Positions 56,797 to 64,000 of a DNA stretch of 64,000 bases are shown here, piece after piece. This stretch comes from Chloroflexota bacterium. GTDB taxonomy: Bacteria; Chloroflexota; Limnocylindria; QHBO01. The notes beneath the pieces are model-generated. The model did no database searches. It saw only the letters and a program-made list of their open reading frames with translations, and was not told the origin of the DNA. The stretch covers positions 269,661 to 333,660 of the forward strand of contig JBBPIR010000001.1 in assembly GCA_038040195.1 (NCBI GenBank). Reading direction: 5' to 3'. A program made the translations under genes and the position numbers. The first letter of the stretch is position 1. Every line of letters begins with the position of its first letter.

Positions 56797-59700
56797 GTGC
56801 CGCCCGACGACACGAATGGCCGCTCTCCGCTGGACGACGCCCTGGAAGGGTTGAACGCCGGCTACGTCGCAGCAGTGTACGAGCAATACCGATCCGATCC
56901 GGCCAGTGTCGAGCCCGAATGGCGACGCCTGTTCGATACAGGATTGGCTGGATTCGAGCCCGTGCGGCCCGCAGTGCCATCCGCGCCGGCGGTGGTGCCA
57001 ACGGCGCCGGCCGCAGCTTCCACCGTGCCGCCGGCGACACACAACGCCCCGGCCCCGCCGGAGCGCCCAAGCGCCGCTGCTGAGGAGCCGCCGCCCGGCG
57101 CCACGCCGCTGCGCGGACCGGCCGCCCGACTGGCGGCCAACATGGCGGCGTCGCTGGGAGTTCCCACCGCCACCTCGTTCCGCGACATCCCGGTGGCAGT
57201 CCTGGTAGCCCGCCACCGCCAGCTCAACACGCGGATCGCGCCTCGCAAGATGAGCTACACCCCGCTGATCGGATTCGCCATCTCGCGGGCCGCGGCCGAA
57301 TTCCCGACCATGACCCGCGCCTACCTGGAGGTGGATGGCAAGCCGCACGCCCGCGACCCGGGCGCGGTCAACCTGGGATTAGCGGTCGACGTCGAGCGGC
57401 CCGACGGCAGCCGTTCCCTGATGGTCCCTGTCATCCGCAGCGCCCAGGCCCTTGACTTCGCCGCCTTCCATGCCCGACTCGAGGAGCTCGTCGCCGGCGC
57501 ACGGGCCGGCAGCCTGGGTCCCGACGACTATGCGGGGGCGACGATGACCCTGACCAACCCGGGGACCCTGGGCACCACGGCCTCGGTTCCCCGCCTGATG
57601 ATGGGCCAGGGCTCCATCATCGCCACGGGCGCCATCCGCGACGTGGGTGAGGCTCGGGTGATGACGATCACCTCCACCTACGACCACCGGGTGATCCAGG
57701 GCGCCGAATCGGGCGCCTTCCTCCGACGAGTGGCCGCCCTGCTTGACGGTGCCGACGGTTTCTACGAATCGGTCGCCGACAGCCTGGGCGTCGCGCCGCT
57801 CCCGGACCTGGCGGCCACCGGGCCGGAAGCGGCCGTCGAGCCGGAGGCCCAGCCGGAAGCAGTCGCCGAACCTGCGGCCGCGCCAGAACCCGCTCCCCCG
57901 TCGGCGCCGATCCTGACCGGGCCGCCCGGCCCGGCGGTGACCGTGTCGGGCGCCGACCTGCGGCGCATGGCATCCGCCATGGCCCTCATCGACGCGTACC
58001 GGCTGTATGGCCACCTCGCCGCCCAGCTCGACCCGCTCGGCAGCCCACCGCCCGGCGACCCTGCCCTCGACCCTGCCTTCCACGGCCTGGACCCGAGCAG
58101 CCTGGATCGGATCAGCGCCGACCTGCTCGACGTCCAGGTCTGGGGCGACACCTTGGCCGAGGTCCTCGAAGGCTTGCGCCGAACGTACAGCGGGACGATC
58201 GCGTACGAGGTCGAGCACATCGCCAACCACACCCAGCGGGTCTGGCTGCGGCAGGCGATCGAGTCTGGGGAGCATCGGTCCGCTCTCGAGCGCAAGGAGC
58301 AGAGGCGCCTCCTGGCCCGGCTGACCGCCGTGGAGGGCCTCGAGCACTTCCTGCACAAGGCGTACCTGGGCCAGAAGCGATTCAGCATCGAGGGCCTCGA
58401 CACCATGGTGCCGATGCTCGACCTGGTGCTGGAGAGGGCCGCGGATGAAGGCACGCGGCGCGCGGTCATCGGTATGGCACACCGGGGACGTCTGAACGTG
58501 CTGGCCCACATCGTGGGCCTGCCGGTGGAGTCCATCCTGGCCGAGTTCGAGGCCGGCAAGGGCGTGGAGCGGGCGCGGTCTGCCGACGTCGAGATTGACG
58601 ACGTGAAATACCACCTGGGAGCGACCGGGAAGCATGGAACCGGGCGCGGCCGCGTCGACGTCACCCTCATGCCCAACCCGTCCCACCTGGAGGCCGTCGA
58701 CCCGGTGGTCGAGGGCCGCGCCCGCGCTGAGCAGACCGATCACTCCGGGCCGCTCGTGCGCCAGGACACGAGCCGCACGATCCCGATCCTGATCCACGGC
58801 GACGCCGCCTTCGCGGCCCAGGGCGTGGTGGCCGAGACCTTCAACCTGTCGCGCCTGGTCGGCTATGCCAACGGCGGGACCGTGCACCTGATCGCCAATA
58901 ACCAGGTCGGCTTCACGACCTCGGTTGAGGAGGCTCGCAGCACGACCTGGGCGTCGGACCTGGCCAAGGGCTTCGACGTCCCGATCATCCACGTCAACGC
59001 CGATGACCCCGAGGCGTGCCTGGACGCCGTCCGGCTGGCGATGGCCTACCGCGCCGAGTTCGACGGCGACGTGGTCATCGACCTGGTCGGCTACCGCCGC
59101 TATGGCCACAACGAGGCCGATGAGCCCGCCTACACCCAGCCGCGGATGTACGACGCCATTAGGCGCCAGCGTTCGGTTCGCGCCCAGTACGCCGAGCAAC
59201 TGGTTGCGGCCGGGGTGGTGTCCGCCAAGCGGGCCGAGGAGTTGGTCGACGAGTCACGGCGCGACTTGCTGGGTCGCCAGGCCGCGGTGCGCAAGGACCA
59301 GGCGGAGCCGCAGCTCGACCGGGGCGCCGAGGCGCTGTCCGTCGAGGAGATGGACGAGCCACGCACCGCGGTGGAGATGGACGTGCTGCGGGCGCTCAAC
59401 GAGCAGCTCCACTCGGTGCCGAAGAACTTCACGGTTCACCCCAAACTGGTGCGCCAGATCCGTCGCCGTCGCGAGGCGCTGGCCGCGGATGAGGCGGCCG
59501 TCGAGTGGGGTCATGCCGAGACGCTGGCGTTCGGCTCGCTGCTCCGCGACCGGGTCGCGATCCGGCTGACCGGCCAGGACACGGTGCGCGGCACGTTCAG
59601 CCAGCGACACCAGACCCTGGTCGACGCGGCCAACGGCGCCACCTGGACTCCGATTCAGCACCTGGATGGGTCGAAGGCCAGCTTCGAGATCCACAACTCC

Positions 59701-60534
59701 CCGTTGAGCGAGTACGCCTGCCTGGGCTTCGAGTACGGGTACGCGGTGACGGTGCCCGAGGTCCTCGTCTTGTGGGAGGCGCAGTTCGGCGACTTCGTCA
59801 ACGCCGCCGAGATCGTGATCGACCAGTTCCTGATCGCGGGGTTGGCCAAGTGGAACCAGACGTCGCGCCTGACCCTGCTTTTGCCCCACGGATACGAAGG
59901 CCAGGGCCCGGAGCATTCGAGCGCCCGGTTGGAGCGGTTCCTGGCCCTGGGGGCCGAGGGCAACATCCGGGTCGCCTACCCCACCACCGCGGCCCAGTAC
60001 TTCCACCTCCTGCGTCGCCAGGGGCTGCACGCCGAGCCTCGGCCGCTGGTGGTGATGACCCCCAAGTCGCTGCTCCGCCTGGCCGAGGCGGCTTCGCGCC
60101 CGTCCGAACTGGCGGACGGCGGCTGGGCGCCGGTGGTGGATGACCCGGATCGCCAGACCGATGCGGAGGCGGCCGCCGTAAGTCGCGTGATCCTGTGCAG
60201 CGGGAAGGTCTACTACGACCTAGTCATGTCCGAGCTCCGGGCGGCCGCCCCCGAGACAGCCGTCATCCGCGTCGAGCAACTGTATCCGTTCCCCACCGAC
60301 GCCCTGCGGGCGGTGCTCGCCCGCTACCCGCACATCGCCCGCGTGAGCTGGGTTCAGGAGGAGCCACGCAACATGGGGGCTCGTAAGTTCGTGCTGCCCA
60401 AGATCCGGCCCCTGGTGGCGTCCGAGATTCCGCTGGGCGACGTGTCCCGCCCCGAGCGGTCCCGTCCGGCCGAGGGTTATTCGGGCGCGCACCGGGCCGA
60501 GCAGGCCCGCATCGTCCGCGACGCCTTCGCGTAG
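56797..60534 (+). CDS. kgd: Multifunctional 2-oxoglutarate dehydrogenase (fused E2-E1, Kgd type)
   Basis: 1245 residues. Residues 12-50: E1-type N-terminal tail (ALEGLNAGYVAAVYEQYRSD). ~55-105: Ala/Pro linker. ~108-325: succinyltransferase domain (AANMAASLGVPTATSFRDIP; TSTYDHRVIQGAESGAFL with the catalytic His). ~326-380: second linker. ~385-1245: thiamine-dependent E1 (VIGMAHRGRLNVLAHIVGLP, LMPNPSHLEAVDPVVEGRAR, ILIHGDAAFAAQGVVAETFN, HNEADEPAYTQPRMYDAIRR). No lipoyl domain, as in mycobacterial Kgd, which uses other E2/E3 proteins and also makes 2-hydroxy-3-oxoadipate. GTG start; TATTCT lies 6 nt upstream. Confidence 0.95.
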   Translation: MPPDDTNGRSPLDDALEGLNAGYVAAVYEQYRSDPASVEPEWRRLFDTGLAGFEPVRPAVPSAPAVVPTAPAAASTVPPATHNAPAPPERPSAAAEEPPPGATPLRGPAARLAANMAASLGVPTATSFRDIPVAVLVARHRQLNTRIAPRKMSYTPLIGFAISRAAAEFPTMTRAYLEVDGKPHARDPGAVNLGLAVDVERPDGSRSLMVPVIRSAQALDFAAFHARLEELVAGARAGSLGPDDYAGATMTLTNPGTLGTTASVPRLMMGQGSIIATGAIRDVGEARVMTITSTYDHRVIQGAESGAFLRRVAALLDGADGFYESVADSLGVAPLPDLAATGPEAAVEPEAQPEAVAEPAAAPEPAPPSAPILTGPPGPAVTVSGADLRRMASAMALIDAYRLYGHLAAQLDPLGSPPPGDPALDPAFHGLDPSSLDRISADLLDVQVWGDTLAEVLEGLRRTYSGTIAYEVEHIANHTQRVWLRQAIESGEHRSALERKEQRRLLARLTAVEGLEHFLHKAYLGQKRFSIEGLDTMVPMLDLVLERAADEGTRRAVIGMAHRGRLNVLAHIVGLPVESILAEFEAGKGVERARSADVEIDDVKYHLGATGKHGTGRGRVDVTLMPNPSHLEAVDPVVEGRARAEQTDHSGPLVRQDTSRTIPILIHGDAAFAAQGVVAETFNLSRLVGYANGGTVHLIANNQVGFTTSVEEARSTTWASDLAKGFDVPIIHVNADDPEACLDAVRLAMAYRAEFDGDVVIDLVGYRRYGHNEADEPAYTQPRMYDAIRRQRSVRAQYAEQLVAAGVVSAKRAEELVDESRRDLLGRQAAVRKDQAEPQLDRGAEALSVEEMDEPRTAVEMDVLRALNEQLHSVPKNFTVHPKLVRQIRRRREALAADEAAVEWGHAETLAFGSLLRDRVAIRLTGQDTVRGTFSQRHQTLVDAANGATWTPIQHLDGSKASFEIHNSPLSEYACLGFEYGYAVTVPEVLVLWEAQFGDFVNAAEIVIDQFLIAGLAKWNQTSRLTLLLPHGYEGQGPEHSSARLERFLALGAEGNIRVAYPTTAAQYFHLLRRQGLHAEPRPLVVMTPKSLLRLAEAASRPSELADGGWAPVVDDPDRQTDAEAAAVSRVILCSGKVYYDLVMSELRAAAPETAVIRVEQLYPFPTDALRAVLARYPHIARVSWVQEEPRNMGARKFVLPKIRPLVASEIPLGDVSRPERSRPAEGYSGAHRAEQARIVRDAFA

Positions 60535-60535
60535 G

Positions 60536-61573
60536 GTGGCGCCCCCGACTCCCCTCCTGGAGCGCTACCGCGACCGGTTGGCGCGCCCGGGCGAGTCGTT
60601 CCCGATCTCGCTCGGGGAAGGCGGTACGCCGCTGGTCCACGCCCGGCGGCTCGGCGCGGCGATCGGTCTGGATCACCTGTACCTGAAGTTCGAGGGCACC
60701 AACCCCACCGGGTCGTTCAAGGACCGCGGCATGGTGCTGGCCGTGAACCGCGCGCTGGGGAGCGGCGCCCGGATGGTTCTGTGCGCCTCGACCGGCAACA
60801 CCAGCGCGTCGGCCGCCGCGTACGCCGCGGCGGCGGGATTGACCTGTGGCGTCGTGCTGCCCGCAGGCAAGGTGGCGCGCGGGAAGCTGGTTCAGGCTGT
60901 GGCTGCCGGGGCGCGGCTGGTCATGGTGTCGGGCAACTTCGATGCCGCCCTGGACGCGGTGCGTGCGCTGGGCGAGGCCGGCGATGGGGTGGTGGTCAAC
61001 TCCACCAACCCCGACCGCCTGGAAGGCCAGCAAACCGTGGCCTGGGAGATCGCCGACGCGCTGGAAGGCGCCCCGGACGCGGTGGCGCTGCCGGTGGGCA
61101 ACGCAGGCAACATCACCGCCGCCTGGCGCGGCTTCGTCCGCGTCGGGCAGCGTCCGCGGATGCTCGGCTTCCAGGCGACCGGCGCGGCGCCCATCGTGAA
61201 TGGCGCGCCGGTGCCCGAGCCGGAGACGGTGGCCACCGCCATCCGGATCGGCAACCCCGCATCGTGGGAGGGGGCCACGACCGCGCGCGACGAATCCGGC
61301 GGGCTGATCGAATCAGTCACCGATCCCCAGATCCTGGCCGCGCAGGGCGACATCGCCCGCCTGGAGGGGATCTTCTGTGAGCCGGCCTCGGCCGCGGGCG
61401 TGGCCGGCGTCCGGCAGCTGGTCGAGGCCGGCCGCCTGGATCGGTCCACCTCGGTGGTCTGCATCCTGACCGGCCACGGGCTGAAGGACCCCGACACGGC
61501 GCCCGGCGAGCTGGGCGATCTCGCCCCGGTCTCAGCAACGGCCGACGCCATTCGCCGCGCCATCGGTGCCTGA
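60536..61573 (+). CDS. thrC: Threonine synthase
   Basis: 345-residue PLP enzyme: O-phosphohomoserine to threonine. GEGGTPLVHARRLG, Lys in NPTGSFKDRGM, CASTGNTSASAAAYAAAAG, phosphate loop PVGNAGNITAAWRGF, terminal VCILTGHGLKDPD. The family is the shorter ThrC class. GTG start 1 nt after the kgd stop. thrB is two genes downstream. Confidence 0.93.
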   Translation: MAPPTPLLERYRDRLARPGESFPISLGEGGTPLVHARRLGAAIGLDHLYLKFEGTNPTGSFKDRGMVLAVNRALGSGARMVLCASTGNTSASAAAYAAAAGLTCGVVLPAGKVARGKLVQAVAAGARLVMVSGNFDAALDAVRALGEAGDGVVVNSTNPDRLEGQQTVAWEIADALEGAPDAVALPVGNAGNITAAWRGFVRVGQRPRMLGFQATGAAPIVNGAPVPEPETVATAIRIGNPASWEGATTARDESGGLIESVTDPQILAAQGDIARLEGIFCEPASAAGVAGVRQLVEAGRLDRSTSVVCILTGHGLKDPDTAPGELGDLAPVSATADAIRRAIGA

Positions 61574-62141
61574 CCGCTGTTCCTGGGCCGCCGGCTCGGC
61601 CCCGAACATGCTCGCCTACCACGACACCGAGTGGGGCGTCCCGCTCCACGAGGATCAGGCCCTGTTCGAGCTCCTGATTCTGGAGGGCGCCCAGGCCGGG
61701 CTGAGCTGGACGACCATCCTGAATCGGCGCGAGGGCTACCGGAAAGCCTTCGCCGGCTTCGACCTGGCCACCGTGGCCGCCTTCGGCCCCGACGACGAAA
61801 CTCGACTTCTGGCGGACGCCGGGATCATCCGCAACCGGGCCAAGGTCAGATCCGCCATCGGCAACGCGCAAGCCGCCCTCCGGGTGACGGCCGAGCAGGG
61901 CAGCCTGGATCGGTGCCTGTGGACGTTCGTGGACGGCAGGCCGCTCCAGAACCGATGGGAACGCCTGGGCGAACTGCCGGCCGAGACCGATGCCTCGCGG
62001 GCCATGTCGCGCGACCTGCGGCGGCGCGGCTTCTCGTTCGTGGGTCCCACCATCTGCTACGCCTTCATGCAGTCCGCTGGGCTCGTCAATGACCACCAGG
62101 TCGGCTGCTTCCGATACCTCGAGGTGGCGCGCCTCGCCTGA
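61566..62141 (+). CDS. tag: DNA-3-methyladenine glycosylase I
   Basis: 191 residues. Zinc-snap ligands: Cys in PDRCSW, His in YHDTEWG, and His/Cys in NDHQVGCFR; helix-hairpin-helix region around GPDDETRLLADAGIIRNRAK; substrate Glu in LEGAQAGLSWTTIL. It removes N3-methyladenine from DNA. The GTG start overlaps thrC by 8 nt, so a DNA-repair gene is embedded in the thr operon. Confidence 0.93.
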   Translation: MPDRCSWAAGSAPNMLAYHDTEWGVPLHEDQALFELLILEGAQAGLSWTTILNRREGYRKAFAGFDLATVAAFGPDDETRLLADAGIIRNRAKVRSAIGNAQAALRVTAEQGSLDRCLWTFVDGRPLQNRWERLGELPAETDASRAMSRDLRRRGFSFVGPTICYAFMQSAGLVNDHQVGCFRYLEVARLA

Positions 62142-62158
62142 CCGATACACTCGGCCGC

Positions 62159-63103
62159 GTGGCGACGCCCATTGCATCGGTCGATGTTCCGGCCAGCAGC
62201 GCCAACCTGGGGAGCGGGTTCGACTGCTTCGCGGCGGCCCTGAGCCTGAAGCTGCGGGCCGAGCTGCATCCGGGGAACCTGCCCGGGATCGTGCTGACCG
62301 CCCACGGCGAGGGAGCGGCCGAGGCCGACCGTTCCGGTTCCGACAGCCTGGTCGTCCGCGCCTTCCGGGAGGGCCTGCGCGCGGCGGGCGGTCCGCCGGG
62401 TGGCAACGCCGCGTGGAAGATCGAAGTCTCGAGCATGATCCCCGCCGCCCGCGGTCTGGGGAGCAGCGCGGCGGCCATCCTGGCCGGCATCCTGCTGGGG
62501 GCCAGCGCCGGCCGCCTCCCGACCAACGCCGACCAGCTGCTGGCCCTCGCCGCGCGGCTGGAGGGGCATCCCGACAACGTGGCGGCCGCCCTGTACGGCG
62601 GCTTCACCCTGGCCGTCACGGACCGGCAGGGCGAGGTCACCCTGCGCCGCTTCCGCGTCCCGGAGGCGTGGATCCCGGTCCTGTTCATCGCCCAGGCCGA
62701 GAGCCACACCGCGGACATGCGAGCAGCCCTGCCGGGACGGGTGCTCCACCCCGACGCGGCCGCGCAGGCCGGCCGGGCCGCCCTCCTGGCGACCGCCATC
62801 CTGACCAGCGACGCCTCGCTCCTCCGCACCGCCATGGACGACCGGCTCCACCAGCCCTACCGGCTGCCGTTGCTCCCCGGCGCCTCCGAGTTGATTGAAA
62901 CCGCGTACCAGATCGGGGCGGCCGGCGCCTGCCTGTCGGGCGCCGGGCCATCGGTGCTGGCCATCTGCGACTCGCCCCTGACCGCGCATTCGGTCGAAAA
63001 GGCCTGGAACACCGCGGGACAACCGGGGATGGCCACCCGGCTCCGCTTCGACACGTCCGGCGCGCGCCTGAACGCTACCGAACCGCGCGAATCGTCGGGC
63101 TAG
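62159..63103 (+). CDS. thrB: Homoserine kinase
   Basis: 314-residue GHMP kinase. VPASSANLGSGFDCFAAALS, ATP loop IPAARGLGSSAAAILAGILL, and the third motif GACLSGAGPSVLAIC. It makes O-phosphohomoserine, the substrate of the ThrC encoded two genes upstream. GTG start with TACACT 7 nt upstream, so it may have its own leaderless promoter. Confidence 0.93.
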   Translation: MATPIASVDVPASSANLGSGFDCFAAALSLKLRAELHPGNLPGIVLTAHGEGAAEADRSGSDSLVVRAFREGLRAAGGPPGGNAAWKIEVSSMIPAARGLGSSAAAILAGILLGASAGRLPTNADQLLALAARLEGHPDNVAAALYGGFTLAVTDRQGEVTLRRFRVPEAWIPVLFIAQAESHTADMRAALPGRVLHPDAAAQAGRAALLATAILTSDASLLRTAMDDRLHQPYRLPLLPGASELIETAYQIGAAGACLSGAGPSVLAICDSPLTAHSVEKAWNTAGQPGMATRLRFDTSGARLNATEPRESSG

Positions 63104-63114
63104 GTGAGCCGGAC

Positions 63115-64000
63115 ATGAGCCTCGTCTCGCTGTCCGGGGTATCGAAGAGCCACGGCGCCCAGCACCTCTTTTCCGACGTCAGCCTCCAGGTCAGCGCCGG
63201 GCGGCGGATCGCGATCGTGGGGGCCAACGGGACGGGCAAGACGACCCTGCTCGAGATCATCACCGGCGACCAGCAGGCCGACACGGGCTCGGTCGCAAAG
63301 GGCAAAGACGTCGTCATCGGTTACCTGCGCCAGGAGGTGGCCGAGACCCGCGGGCACACGGTCCTGGCCGAGGTCATCTCCGGCGCCGGCAAGATCACCG
63401 GCATCGGCCGACGCATGCGGCACATCGAGCAGGAGATGGCCGAGCTCGGGGGCCTGGCCGCGGCTTCCGCCGCCAACCAGGCCGACAGCGAAGCCGAGCT
63501 GGCGGAGCTGATGGACGAGTACGGGCGGCTCCAGCATCGGTTCGAGCAGTTGGGCGGCTGGTCCCTGGAGGCGGAGGCCCGGCGCATCCTGGCTGGCCTG
63601 GGTTTCGCCGATGCGGACGCCGAGCGCGACATCGGTGAGTTCTCCGGTGGCTGGATGATGCGGGTGGCCCTGGCTCGGCTCCTGCTGGCCAACCCGGACC
63701 TTCTGCTGCTGGACGAGCCGAGCAACCACCTCGACCTGGCATCGGTCGAGTGGCTCCAGGGGTTCCTGGCCGAATACGCCGGTGCGCTGATCCTGGTCAG
63801 CCACGACCGCGACTTCATCAACGTCGTGGCCAATCGGGTGGGCGAGCTGAGCCGGCACATGCTCACCGAGTACGTGGGCGACTACGCCGATTTCGTCGAG
63901 CAGCGCGACACCCGCCTGGCAGAGCTGGAACGTCAGGCCAGGGTCCAGGGCCGCAAGATCGCCCAGTCGGAAAGGTTCATCGAGCGCTTCCGGTACAAGA
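63115..64000 (+). CDS. ABC-F family ATPase (partial, runs off the right edge)
   Basis: 295 residues visible. First ATPase domain: Walker A GANGTGKTT, signature FSGGWMMRVALARLL, Walker B LLLLDEPSNHLDLASVEWLQ, VSHDRDF; then the start of the interdomain linker (TEYVGDYADFVEQRDTRLAE). No membrane segment: a ribosome-associated translation factor or resistance protein of the Uup/YheS type. Start ATG 63115, 11 nt after thrB. Confidence 0.92.
   Translation, partial: MSLVSLSGVSKSHGAQHLFSDVSLQVSAGRRIAIVGANGTGKTTLLEIITGDQQADTGSVAKGKDVVIGYLRQEVAETRGHTVLAEVISGAGKITGIGRRMRHIEQEMAELGGLAAASAANQADSEAELAELMDEYGRLQHRFEQLGGWSLEAEARRILAGLGFADADAERDIGEFSGGWMMRVALARLLLANPDLLLLDEPSNHLDLASVEWLQGFLAEYAGALILVSHDRDFINVVANRVGELSRHMLTEYVGDYADFVEQRDTRLAELERQARVQGRKIAQSERFIERFRYK

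Overview
The window is high-GC bacterial chromosome (most genes read as roughly two-thirds G+C). It has no plasmid or phage core genes. Several traits point to a soil or freshwater Chloroflexota (Limnocylindria/Ellin6529-like) or an actinobacterium-like lineage: a fused E2-E1 2-oxoglutarate dehydrogenase of the mycobacterial Kgd type, a CPS_4043-like flavin/F420 enzyme, an actinobacterial-type zinc alcohol dehydrogenase, an AfsR-like cyclase-domain regulator, many GTG starts, and many genes with a TAnnnT box only 6-9 nt before the start codon (likely leaderless mRNAs). The lineage is an inference; no rRNA gene is present.

Layout. 1-11.9 kb: reductive pyrimidine/hydantoin catabolism (dihydropyrimidinase, beta-ureidopropionase, omega-aminotransferase, LLM oxidoreductase) with a complete NitT/TauT-type ABC importer. 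11.9-22.8 kb: a CPA2 antiporter, a HAD hydrolase, two ABC-2 exporters, the three-gene pntAA-pntAB-pntB transhydrogenase, and an ECF sigma factor with a frameshifted anti-sigma gene. 22.8-30 kb: a cyclase/AAA/TPR regulator, an EamA transporter, hutI, a disulfide-reductase-family flavoprotein and a zinc alcohol dehydrogenase. 30-34.8 kb: a KdpDE-like two-component system, 11-bp-phased direct repeats, a small protein and a KimA-like transporter, probably a potassium-homeostasis unit. 34.8-38.7 kb: a lipoprotein, a VOC protein, a hypothetical protein, and an oxidoreductase divergent from a TetR regulator.

38.6-52.4 kb is the most unusual part: a 13.7-kb segment bounded by a perfect 55-bp direct repeat. 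The right copy is the 3' part of an intact tRNA-Gln(CUG) and the left copy is an orphan fragment. This is the signature of site-specific integration into a tRNA gene, but no integrase is visible inside. The segment carries one 13-gene operon, mostly with overlapping stop and start codons: SDR, sugar-type ABC importer (3 genes), Gfo/Idh dehydrogenase, zinc dehydrogenase, cupin glucose-6-phosphate isomerase, FGGY kinase, a second cupin, a GntR/UTRA regulator fused to a KDPG-type aldolase, a 2-hydroxyacid dehydrogenase, a shikimate-dehydrogenase-like protein and a phosphotriesterase-family lactonase. Together they look like a catabolic pathway for an unidentified sugar or sugar acid, with a pathway enzyme built into its own regulator.

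52.4-64 kb returns to housekeeping genes: tRNA-Gln, polysaccharide deacetylase, a threonine-dehydratase-family enzyme, GNAT, Kgd, thrC-tag-thrB, and an ABC-F ATPase running off the right edge. The dihydropyrimidinase gene runs off the left edge.
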